A stretch of 6,278 nt of DNA from Acidobacteriota bacterium (GCA_013695405.1 JACDAO010000557.1:1-6278); one strand, 5' to 3'; numbered from the stretch's first letter, positions 1-5,258 are shown. Program-made: numbers and translations. The notes: a model not told the origin generated them from the sequence alone.

Positions 1-564
1 GACGAGCGGCAGGTAGCACCAGCCGCGGTAGAAGCCGTTGAAGAGCGCCAGTTGCTGCGCGCCGTGCGTGGCATCCTCGGTCAGATCGAGATCGACGGTG
101 ATGCGTCGCACGCGCCGGCGTCGCCGGCGATGCTGCGCGATGACCGTGTCCGCCAACGTCTCGCCGAGGCGGTAGAGCCGGCGCGGCGACACGGCGTTCT
201 CGAACCGCGAGATCGTCGGCTGCGACGCCAGGCGAGGCCCGTCGATCGGATCGCGATCCAGCAACAGCTTGTGGATGGGGTCGTCGGCCAACGTGTCTGC
301 GTCATTGGCATCGGCATGCCCGCAGGCGAGCCCGTAGATGCGCTGCGCCAGCAGATCGCGCAGCGAATGGTGCACGCGCGTCGGCGTCCGCCGGTCGACC
401 AGGCAGGCCGCGAGCCCGTCAATCAAACCCAAGCGCCGATCCGCCGCCTTGAGCAGGACGGCGCCGCCATCCGAGCTGCTGTGGGCCTGCGTGAAGGCGG
501 CGATGACGGGCCGACCGCGGAGGTCAGGGAAGAGAACAGTCTGTGCTACGGTATCGATGGTCAA
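1..564 (-). CDS. IS1380-family transposase, N-terminal part (cut by window edge)
   Basis: DDE transposase that would cut and rejoin the ends of its own insertion sequence. The minus-strand frame is open from 564 to the left edge (188 codons visible). It reads SSDGGAVLLKAADRRLGLID near residues 30-49, then a helical region with YGLACGHADANDADTLADDP (about 77-96), PTISRFENAVS (116-126), and ITVDLDLTEDATHG (155-168), whose Asp (D160 is the best candidate) corresponds to the first catalytic acidic residue of this family. It ends with FNGFYRGWCYLPLV, a typical IS1380 run. Family members are usually above 400 residues, so less than half is visible. There is no in-frame ATG. I chose TTG at 564 because GAGG lies 8 nt before it and because the N-terminus then has the usual family length before the SSDGG motif. 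The frame stays open upstream of the TTG. Whether the element is intact cannot be judged. Family call is firm; the start is uncertain. Confidence 0.85.
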   Translation of the reverse strand, partial: MTIDTVAQTVLFPDLRGRPVIAAFTQAHSSSDGGAVLLKAADRRLGLIDGLAACLVDRRTPTRVHHSLRDLLAQRIYGLACGHADANDADTLADDPIHKLLLDRDPIDGPRLASQPTISRFENAVSPRRLYRLGETLADTVIAQHRRRRRRVRRITVDLDLTEDATHGAQQLALFNGFYRGWCYLPLV

Positions 565-625
565 CAGCGACGCCTCGGTGTGGTGAAAGGAACCCTTCGC
601 AAGGCCTTTTCTACCATGTCGGGGC
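1..625 (-). mobile_element. IS1380-family insertion sequence, one end only
   Basis: The transposase gene implies an insertion sequence running off the left edge. Its right boundary must lie between the transposase start and the pxpA stop at 670. A plausible end is the minus-strand sequence CCCCGACATGGTAGAAAAGG, near 605-624, because terminal repeats of this family often begin with CC. This is a guess: the partner inverted repeat and the short target duplication would be outside the window. The element would be inserted a few tens of bases beyond the 3' end of pxpA, leaving that gene uninterrupted. Confidence 0.5.
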
Positions 626-669
626 GTTTCTGTTACCGCTCCATTACGCGTACTCGTGAATTATGCGGG

Positions 670-1437
670 CTAGGGACCGAGTGGAGATCGCACGTCGATG
701 CCGGCGAGCGCCAGCGCCGCGCGCACGGCGGACGCGAGCGCAACGGCGCCCGGCGTGTCGCTGTGCACGCACAACGTCTGTACCGGCACGGTCAGCACGG
801 ACCCGCTGCGAGCGCCGACCCGACCGGTCAGCACCCAGTCCGCGGCCCTCCGTGCAGCCGCCGACGCGTCGGTGAGCACCGCGCCGGCGATCTCCCGGGG
901 GGTGAGACGTCCATTGTCCTCGTACGCACGGTCGAGGAATCCTTCCTCGACCACTCGCACGCCGGCGGCCTGCGCCGCAGCCGCCAGTGCCGACCGGTGC
1001 GGCGCGACGATGGCCAGGGTCGCATCCACGCTGAGCACACCGCCGACGATCGCCGACGCGAGCGAGGGATCGTGCCACGCCACGTTGTAGAGCGCGCCGT
1101 GCGGCTTGACGAAGCGCACCCTGACGTCCTCGAGCGCGGCCACCGCGCACAGCGCGTCGACCTGGTGCGCGACGGCATCCACGATCTCGTGCGGCGGCAT
1201 CGCACGCATGCGTCGCCCGAAGCCTTCACGGTCCGGGAAGGAGGGATGTGCACCAACCTGCACGCCGCAAGCGGCGGCTGCGACGACGGTGTGTCGCATG
1301 CTGCTGGCATCGCCGGCATGCCATCCGCAGGCAACGTTGACCGACGTCACCAGGCGCAGCAGCGCTCGCTCGGGCGCCGGGGGCGCGCCGTCGTGCTCAC
1401 CGACGTCGGCGTTCAGGTCGATTGACGGAGTCGTCAT
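670..1437 (-). CDS. pxpA: 5-oxoprolinase subunit PxpA (LamB/YcsF family)
   Basis: Cytoplasmic subunit A of prokaryotic 5-oxoprolinase, which with PxpB and PxpC uses ATP to open 5-oxoproline (pyroglutamate) to glutamate. The 255-residue product has the whole family signature: DLNADVGE at 7-14, NVACGWHAGD at 34-43, GAHPSFPDREGFGRR at 62-76, VKPHGALYN at 110-118, EGFLDRAYEDNGRLTPR at roughly 165-181, and a C-terminal QTLCVHSDTPGAV. Length matches the usual about 250 residues. ATG at 1437 puts DLNAD at its normal distance from the N-terminus, although no strong Shine-Dalgarno is visible before it. The gene stands alone: upstream is a divergent intergenic region and then dps, and downstream is an insertion sequence, so pxpB and pxpC are either further left beyond the element or elsewhere. 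Family identification is very secure; the reaction is inferred from characterised members. Confidence 0.95.
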   Translation of the reverse strand: MTTPSIDLNADVGEHDGAPPAPERALLRLVTSVNVACGWHAGDASSMRHTVVAAAACGVQVGAHPSFPDREGFGRRMRAMPPHEIVDAVAHQVDALCAVAALEDVRVRFVKPHGALYNVAWHDPSLASAIVGGVLSVDATLAIVAPHRSALAAAAQAAGVRVVEEGFLDRAYEDNGRLTPREIAGAVLTDASAAARRAADWVLTGRVGARSGSVLTVPVQTLCVHSDTPGAVALASAVRAALALAGIDVRSPLGP

Positions 1438-1533
1438 GGTCGGGCCGGCCTGTGGTGCCGCCCGGATGGTGGCACAGTCGTGCCCGGCCGCGCCTCGATC
1501 GGCTCAAGAGCGGGCCTACGCCGCGCGCAAGTG

Positions 1534-1549
1534 CGGCAGCGCGCTGCCG
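1534..1549. repeat. Perfect 16-bp palindrome
   Basis: CGGCAGCGCGCTGCCG is perfectly self-complementary (8-bp arms, no spacer), in the pxpA/dps intergenic region about 100 bp upstream of the pxpA start. It could be a dimeric-regulator site. There is no T-tract, so it is not a classic terminator. Function unknown. Confidence 0.5.
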
Positions 1550-1636
1550 TGTGGCTGGAAACCCGACGGAAAGAAATGCGCAGAGACCGCGCAGAATCGC
1601 GCAGCCTCTGCTGCCGACGGACTGGCTCCCCAGCAC

Positions 1637-1655
1637 TTGTGGCTTCGTGCCACAA
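1637..1655. repeat. Stem-loop with 7-bp arms and TTCGT loop
   Basis: TTGTGGC at 1637-1643 pairs with GCCACAA at 1649-1655 around a 5-nt loop TTCGT. It lies midway between two divergent genes, so it is not placed as a terminator of either. It may be an operator or part of a small RNA; nothing in the sequence decides between these. Confidence 0.45.
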
Positions 1656-1714
1656 ACAGCCCGTCGACGTCACCCACTGGAGCAACGCGCGTGCCACGCC
1701 CTGATGTCCACATT

Positions 1715-1747
1715 CGAGGCCCGTGTCGCGGGGGCCCTGCGGCCTCG
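1715..1747. repeat. Inverted repeat with 7-bp arms and 19-nt spacer
   Basis: CGAGGCC at 1715-1721 is complementary to GGCCTCG at 1741-1747. The spacer is itself GC-rich and contains the palindrome GGGCCC. It lies about 145 bp upstream of dps. The wide spacer and high background GC make chance a real possibility. Confidence 0.3.
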
Positions 1748-1790
1748 CTGGTGGCCGTAACGAAAATGAGGGCGGGATCACAATGTTGCG

Positions 1791-1804
1791 CTGACGAACG
1801 TCAG
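1791..1804. promoter_or_regulatory. Operator-like palindrome upstream of dps
   Basis: CTGACG and CGTCAG flank a 2-bp AA centre (14 bp in all), 86 bp upstream of the dps ATG. The size and symmetry suit a dimeric transcription factor, and dps genes are commonly controlled by redox or iron regulators. It does not resemble a Fur or OxyR site, so the regulator is unknown. Confidence 0.35.
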
Positions 1805-1890
1805 GCCGCGCGACCTGCCGGTCCAATCCTCGGAGCGCCGGCGGGCTGCAGCCAGGGCCGCGCCCCCAGGCCGGCGCGTCAGAAGAGATC

Positions 1891-2391
1891 ATGGCCACAC
1901 AGACAGCATCCTCCGCACTCCATCCGACCAAGAACACGCTCGATCCCGGGATCCGCCAGGCCGTGGCGGACCTGCTCAACGCCCGGCTGGCCGACGCCAT
2001 CGACCTGCAGCTGCAGAGCAAGCAGGCGCACTGGAACGTGAAGGGCCCGAACTTCATCGGGCTGCACGAGCTGTTCGATCAGGTTGCCGAGGCAGTCCAG
2101 AAGTACGTCGACGAGCTGGCCGAGCGCGCGGTGATGCTCGGCGGCGTCGCCGTCGGCACGTCACAGGCAGTGGCAGGACGAACCACGCTCGCGCCGTACC
2201 CTGTCGAGGCGCAGGACTGGTCGAGCCACGTCGAGTGCCTGTCCGCCGCGCTCGCCCATTTCGGCGACCGGATCCGCGAGGGCATCGAACAGTCCGAGAC
2301 GGCCGGCGACCCGGTGACCGCCGACCTGCTGACCGGCATCTCGCACGACGTCGACAAGTTCACCTGGTTCGTCGAGGCGCACCAGGCGTGA
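1891..2391 (+). CDS. dps: Dps-family ferritin-like DNA-protection protein
   Basis: Miniferritin that assembles as a 12-subunit cage, oxidises Fe(II) with peroxide and stores the ferric mineral; many members also bind DNA. The 166-residue product carries the family's inter-subunit ferroxidase set: H47 in KQAHWNVKGPNF, H59 and D63 in LHELFDQV, D74, and E78 in VDELAERAVMLGG. A short hydrophilic N-terminal tail (about residues 1-18, one Lys at 14) precedes the four-helix core. DNA binding through that tail is possible but not evident, since it has few basic residues. The ATG at 1891 follows a purine-rich AGAAGAGA run at 1881-1888, a reasonable if close ribosome-binding site. The gene is monocistronic: divergent from pxpA, convergent with the MBL gene. 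Its TGA stop is the first three bases of the repeat element starting at 2389. Confidence 0.94.
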   Translation: MATQTASSALHPTKNTLDPGIRQAVADLLNARLADAIDLQLQSKQAHWNVKGPNFIGLHELFDQVAEAVQKYVDELAERAVMLGGVAVGTSQAVAGRTTLAPYPVEAQDWSSHVECLSAALAHFGDRIREGIEQSETAGDPVTADLLTGISHDVDKFTWFVEAHQA

Positions 2392-2439
2392 TGCCTGATG
2401 CCTGCAACTGCTGGCCGCCGGACAAGTCCGGCGGCTACG
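2389..2439 (+). repeat. Heptad-hairpin repeat element, copy A (dps 3' end)
   Basis: Two tandem heptads TGATGCC (2389-2395, 2396-2402) and TG are followed by a 9-nt spacer, then a perfect hairpin (GCCGCCGGAC at 2414-2423, loop AA, GTCCGGCGGC at 2426-2435) and TACG. The same order of parts occurs on the opposite strand at copy B. The first TGA is the dps stop codon. The element fills most of the 60-bp gap between dps and the convergent MBL gene, so the hairpin could act as a bidirectional terminator, although neither side has a U-tract. Confidence 0.8.
2414..2435. terminator. Strong hairpin between convergent genes
   Basis: Ten perfectly paired, mostly G:C bases with a 2-nt loop lie between the dps stop and the MBL-gene stop at 2452. 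Its position fits a shared transcript end, but without a T-run on either strand it would be a non-canonical or factor-assisted terminator or an RNA 3'-end stabiliser. The role is inferred from position only. Confidence 0.45.
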
Positions 2440-2451
2440 TCGACCCTCGAG

Positions 2452-3492
2452 CTACGGCCGTGAGGCGAACGTCCGGCGCTCTCCGGTGCGGTGATTGACC
2501 ACCTCGAACGCGCCGTCGGCGCGGACGTGCACGCTGATCATGTGCCCGGCGTCGGGCGTCTCGTCGAGGTTCGCGGTCAGGGCCGGCGCGGTGTTGTCGT
2601 CGACACTGGTGGCGACGTTGCGGTGCACCTGGTAGAGCGCCTGCAGCGTTGGCAGCGCGCGGAGATCGCGGACGACCGCCGCTGATCCGCCTTTGCGCGC
2701 GCCGTTGTTCATGATCGCCACCACGGGGGCCAGCGTCCGCAGCAGCACCGGGTTGTTGCTGCTGTCCAGCCCGTGGTGCGTCACCTGATAGAGGTCGACC
2801 GGGGCCAGCCGGCTCGACGGGCAAGCCAGTTGCGCCTCGACATTCCAGGTCAGGTCGCCAGCATCGAAGAAATCGAAGGCCCCGTACTGCAGCCGGAACG
2901 CAATGCTCCGCGCGTTGTCCGAAGCGTCTGGTTCCTTGCGAGTGACGCCTTCGCACGCGGCGTTCGGGGCCGACGACGCGCTGGCGACGACGGCGCCGCT
3001 GGCAGCCAGGACGTCGAGGGTGATCGGGGTGCCGCCGGGTGCGGGGCGCAGCGCAATCGCGTCTCCCGGGCCAAGCGTGCGCCGCTCCCTGGCCGCCGCG
3101 ACGTAGGCGCTGTTGCGGTCGGGAAAGCCGGCATCCTCCGCGAGCGCGGTCATCGGCCCATGGTCGTAGAACCGCCCGATTGGCACCGCGGCCGCGAGGG
3201 CCGGCACGCCGCCGAAATGGTCGACGTGATAGTGGCTGACCACCAGATGGTCGATCCGCGTGATGCCGGCCGCCTTCATGGCTGCCTGGATGCGGGTCGC
3301 GTCACGTCCGTCGTGACCGGGCCAGCCGGCATCGACCAGCAGGGACTCGCGCGCCGGCGTCACGATCAGCGTCGCCGCGCCGCCCTCGACGTCGACGTAG
3401 TAGATGTCCAGCGTCGGCGCCCCCGGTTGCGCGCCAGCCAACGCCGACCAGCCGGCGCACACCAGCGTCGCCGTCAACACAGACACTCTCAT
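2452..3492 (-). CDS. Secreted MBL-fold metallo-hydrolase (ComEC C-terminal-like)
   Basis: Metallo-beta-lactamase-fold hydrolase, 346 residues, probably exported. A signal peptide is visible: MR, a hydrophobic run to about residue 18, and likely cleavage after ALAGA (residue 21). The metal site is present: VDAGWPG (D54), HYHVDH at 87-92 (HxHxDH), GDLTW with D213, and THHGLDSSN at 238-246. SDNARSIAFRLQYGAFDFFDAGD resembles the MBL domain that follows ComEC/Rec2 channels, but there are no membrane helices here, so this is a stand-alone relative; the substrate is unknown. The frame stays open upstream to 3645, but that extension is only a translation of the 18-bp repeat. I chose the ATG at 3492 because GAGGAG lies 6 nt before it and a signal peptide follows directly. 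It lies 145 bp downstream of the acyltransferase-like gene on the same strand and converges on dps. Confidence 0.9.
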   Translation of the reverse strand: MRVSVLTATLVCAGWSALAGAQPGAPTLDIYYVDVEGGAATLIVTPARESLLVDAGWPGHDGRDATRIQAAMKAAGITRIDHLVVSHYHVDHFGGVPALAAAVPIGRFYDHGPMTALAEDAGFPDRNSAYVAAARERRTLGPGDAIALRPAPGGTPITLDVLAASGAVVASASSAPNAACEGVTRKEPDASDNARSIAFRLQYGAFDFFDAGDLTWNVEAQLACPSSRLAPVDLYQVTHHGLDSSNNPVLLRTLAPVVAIMNNGARKGGSAAVVRDLRALPTLQALYQVHRNVATSVDDNTAPALTANLDETPDAGHMISVHVRADGAFEVVNHRTGERRTFASRP

Positions 3493-3498
3493 CGGGCA

Positions 3499-3504
3499 CT
3501 CCTC
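3499..3504 (-). promoter_or_regulatory. Ribosome-binding site fixing the MBL-hydrolase start
   Basis: GAGGAG on the minus strand, 6 nt before the ATG at 3492. It rejects the longer upstream reading, which begins inside the repeat element and would hide the signal peptide behind some 50 Arg-rich residues. Confidence 0.85.
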
Positions 3505-3525
3505 AAGAGGGCTCAAGGTCCAAGG

Positions 3526-3614
3526 GCGTAGCCGCCGGACTTGGCGTAGCCGCCGGACTTGGCGTAGCCGCCGGACTTGGCTAGCCGCCGGACTTGGCGT
3601 AGCCGCCGGACTTG
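3526..3614. repeat. Five tandem 17-18-bp repeats
   Basis: The plus-strand unit GCGTAGCCGCCGGACTTG occurs at 3526-3543, 3544-3561, 3562-3579, 3580-3596 (one G missing, 17 bp) and 3597-3614. The last runs into TCCGGCGGC, completing the element hairpin. Apart from the deleted G the units are identical. The array ends 33 bp before the MBL-hydrolase start codon. The near-perfect identity points to recent slippage expansion from the single arm of the parental element. Confidence 0.92.
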
Positions 3615-3654
3615 TCCGGCGGCAGCACCTACAGGCATCAGGCATCAGACATCA
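3526..3654 (-). repeat. Heptad-hairpin repeat element, copy B, with tandem extension
   Basis: Read on the minus strand: heptads TGATGTC (3654-3648), TGATGCC (3647-3641) and TGATGCC (3640-3634), TG, an 8-nt spacer, hairpin arms GCCGCCGGAC (3623-3614) and GTCCGGCGGC (3611-3602) around AA, then TACG. Beyond it the distal arm plus TACGCC is repeated toward the MBL gene. The core matches copy A in the opposite orientation; differences are an extra heptad, a spacer shorter by one base with changed bases, and the tandem tail. The third TGA (3640-3638) is the stop of the acyltransferase-like gene, so its last residues (about LMSDA) are element-encoded. Confidence 0.85.
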
Positions 3655-4750
3655 GGCTGGCCCTGTCCCAATACCTGGTCTTGAGCATCGCAATCGCGAG
3701 CATCAGCAGCGTGAAGGCGGCGCAGGAGGCGAGCGCTTGCGGCAGCGACATCGCCTGGTGCAGCGGCTTCGAGAACACACCGTAGACCAGTTCGACGTGG
3801 ACCCAGTAGATGAACAGCGAGGACCGGCCGAGCAGTGCGATCGGGCTCCAGCCCCGGGGCCAGGTGTGGCGAGCCCAGAGGCCGTCGGGGCGCAGGGCCA
3901 GATACAACAACCCGAACGTGCCGATCAGCACGCCGAGGCGGATGCCGAAGAACGCCGACGACGTCGTCCAGAACTGCGAACCTGGCAGCGGGGTCGGCTG
4001 AAACGAGAGCGCATAGGCGATCCCCGTCATCGTCACACCGACGCCGAGCACGGCCAAGTGGAAGCGCATGCCACGCGCCGCCGGCGGCGTCGCGGCGACG
4101 ATCTCTCCGACCACCAGGCCGGCAGTGACGAACGCACTCCACGGCAGCAGCGTGAAGGTCGTGCGAGTGGGCGTGGGTCGCAGATACCACTCGAGTGGCC
4201 CCGGCAGGAGTCCGGGCCACTCCCAGACGCGCATCAGCGGCGTCAGCACCAGGATTGCGACCGTTGCCGCGGCCGCCCACACCACGCGGCCACGCGGGTG
4301 GTGATTTCGTCCCCACAGCCAGGCCGCCGCCACCAGCGACAGGCCCATCACATTGAGGATGTCGACCTTGAAGAGCCCGATCAGCGACGCCCCGTGGCTG
4401 AACAGGTACGCCTGCAGGCGAAACAGCAGCGCCAGGCCGAAGATCTGCCAGCCGCGCCGCTGCAACAGCCGGCTCGCTTCGGACGGCGTGGCGCCCCGGC
4501 GCACCCGGGCGTGCCCGGCCAGTGGCAGCGCCAGCCCGGCCAGCCACAGGAACATCGGGGCGCCCATGCCGGTCAGGATCAGCAGGTAGTAATAGCCGTC
4601 GGTCTGCCGGACCGGGCCGAGCACGGTCCACGAGTCGACGACGTGACCCAGGATCATGATCAGCACGGCCAGGCCGCGCATCCAGTCGATGTAGCCGGCA
4701 CGCTGGCGCGGTGCTGGGCCGGCGGCCTCCGGTACGGTGGTGTCAGCCAT
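3638..4750 (-). CDS. Multi-pass membrane acyltransferase-like protein (DUF1624/HGSNAT type)
   Basis: Inner-membrane protein of 370 residues with about ten hydrophobic segments (for example near 26-42, 53-76, 103-120, 127-146, 155-172, 199-219, 229-248, 264-290, 300-320 and 337-360). The N-terminal motif YIDWMRGLAVLIMILGHVVD (20-39, with H36) and the late LGRSSLFIYWVHVELVYG are typical of the DUF1624/heparan-glucosaminide acetyltransferase-like group, whose best-known members move acetyl groups across membranes onto sugars. The true substrate is unknown. OafA-type acyltransferase 3 is the main alternative, but the RGLAV..M..H pattern favours the first. ATG at 4750 overlaps the 3' end of the OsmC-like gene by 8 bp, implying translational coupling. 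The stop codon comes from repeat copy B, which provides the last few residues. Confidence 0.8.
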   Translation of the reverse strand: MADTTVPEAAGPAPRQRAGYIDWMRGLAVLIMILGHVVDSWTVLGPVRQTDGYYYLLILTGMGAPMFLWLAGLALPLAGHARVRRGATPSEASRLLQRRGWQIFGLALLFRLQAYLFSHGASLIGLFKVDILNVMGLSLVAAAWLWGRNHHPRGRVVWAAAATVAILVLTPLMRVWEWPGLLPGPLEWYLRPTPTRTTFTLLPWSAFVTAGLVVGEIVAATPPAARGMRFHLAVLGVGVTMTGIAYALSFQPTPLPGSQFWTTSSAFFGIRLGVLIGTFGLLYLALRPDGLWARHTWPRGWSPIALLGRSSLFIYWVHVELVYGVFSKPLHQAMSLPQALASCAAFTLLMLAIAMLKTRYWDRASLMSDA

Positions 4751-5156
4751 CGACTCTGCTGAAGGTCACCTCGAGCGCGGTGTCGCGGCGCAGGCTGTGC
4801 CAGACCGAGCAGTAGGTCTCGCGCGACAGGTCGATCGCGCGCTGGATGGCCGCGTCGGGCACGGCCCCCGTGATCTGGTAATGGAGCGCAAAGCCGGTGA
4901 CGCTGGACGGCGGGCCCTCGGCGCGGTGCCCGGTGACGCTCAGGAGCACGGCGCGGAGGTCGTGGCGGCCCTTGGCCAGAATCATCACCAGGTCGACACC
5001 CATGCACGAGCCGAGGGCCAGCGCGAGCGCTTCGACCGGCGAGGTGCCGGCGAGGCTGTCGCCGTCGAGCACCGGGCCGGCGCCCCGACGAGTCCGGGTC
5101 TCGAACACCAGGTCTCGGGTCCACTCGAGCGACACCTCTACCGGAGGTTTGGGCAT
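4743..5156 (-). CDS. OsmC-like peroxiredoxin
   Basis: Cytoplasmic thiol peroxidase-type protein of the OsmC/Ohr superfamily, 137 residues (usual length about 135-140). The two redox cysteines are C51 in LALGSCMGVDLV and C116 in SRETYCSVWHSLR, with the conserved Glu at E42 in TSPVEALALALGSC. The end, DTALEVTF, is the usual closing strand. Such proteins reduce organic hydroperoxides; general OsmC-like members (YhfA type) have less certain substrates, so I give no symbol. ATG at 5156 is preceded by no Shine-Dalgarno; instead a TACAAT hexamer ends 6 nt before the ATG, suggesting a leaderless message. It is the first gene of a pair with the acyltransferase-like gene (8-bp overlap) and is divergent from feoA across about 190 bp. 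Confidence 0.9.
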   Translation of the reverse strand: MPKPPVEVSLEWTRDLVFETRTRRGAGPVLDGDSLAGTSPVEALALALGSCMGVDLVMILAKGRHDLRAVLLSVTGHRAEGPPSSVTGFALHYQITGAVPDAAIQRAIDLSRETYCSVWHSLRRDTALEVTFSRVDG

Positions 5157-5162
5157 CGGGCG

Positions 5163-5168
5163 ATTGTA
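5163..5168 (-). promoter_or_regulatory. Candidate -10 box for the osmC-like gene
   Basis: TACAAT on the minus strand, five of six matches to TATAAT, stands out as AT-rich in a GC-rich surround. It is followed by only 6 nt (CGCCCG) before the ATG, so transcription would begin at or next to the start codon. The -35 region (CAGCGT at 17-bp spacing) is poor. Confidence 0.45.
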
Positions 5169-5228
5169 GCCGCGCCGCGCCGGCGACGCTGCCGGGCCGA
5201 GGGCGTTTCTCGCAAAAGGCCGTGCATG

Positions 5229-5243
5229 TGAGAGTCAGTCTCA
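5229..5243. promoter_or_regulatory. Candidate Fur box upstream of feoAB
   Basis: TGAGAGTCAGTCTCA matches 13 of 15 positions of TGAGAATCATTCTCA and 11 of 15 of TGATAATCATTATCA, the 7-1-7 Fur core. The symmetric part extends to GTGAGA-N5-TCTCAC (5228-5244). It lies 105 bp upstream of the feoA ATG and overlaps where the -35 of the promoter proposed next would be, as expected for iron-dependent repression. It is also 72 bp upstream of the divergent osmC-like gene. Confidence 0.7.
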
Positions 5244-5258
5244 CTACCGTCCGTGGTG

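Larger units (their letters stand above)
1438..1890. other. Divergent intergenic region between pxpA and dps, no convincing gene
   Basis: This 453-bp stretch should hold the promoters of pxpA (leftward) and dps (rightward). Open frames in it are short, Arg/Pro-rich and without recognisable motifs or good ribosome-binding sites; I call none of them. It does contain several perfect inverted repeats, listed separately, and three GCGCAG hexamers at 1578, 1589 and 1599 spaced 11 and 10 bp. A weak -10-like CACAAT is at 1779-1784, but it has no matching -35, so I do not assign a promoter. No tRNA or known riboswitch pattern was recognised. Confidence 0.6.

Noticed and set aside
81..422. A 113-residue minus-strand frame
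   Set aside because: Out-of-frame shadow of the transposase; the IS1380 motifs are in another minus-strand frame that runs off the edge.
601..608. AAGGCCTT palindrome as a regulatory site
   Set aside because: Eight bases only and inside the probable end of the insertion sequence; expected by chance.
52..1425. A 457-residue plus-strand open frame
   Set aside because: It is antisense to both the IS1380 transposase and pxpA, is Arg-rich with no domain, and arises from high GC.
1397..1636. A 79-residue minus-strand frame overlapping the pxpA start
   Set aside because: No recognisable motif, no ribosome-binding site, Arg-rich composition like other shadows.
3526..3623. CRISPR array
   Set aside because: Units are head-to-tail with no variable spacers, and no cas gene is nearby.
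3493..3645. N-terminal extension of the MBL hydrolase through the repeat (Arg-Arg-Leu-Arg-Gln-Val repeats)
   Set aside because: The ribosome-binding site and signal peptide fix the start at 3492; the extension is a translation of the 18-bp repeat.
3404..4762. A 452-residue plus-strand open frame
   Set aside because: Antisense to the acyltransferase-like gene and through the tandem repeat; low-complexity Arg/Gln/Pro content and no family motif.
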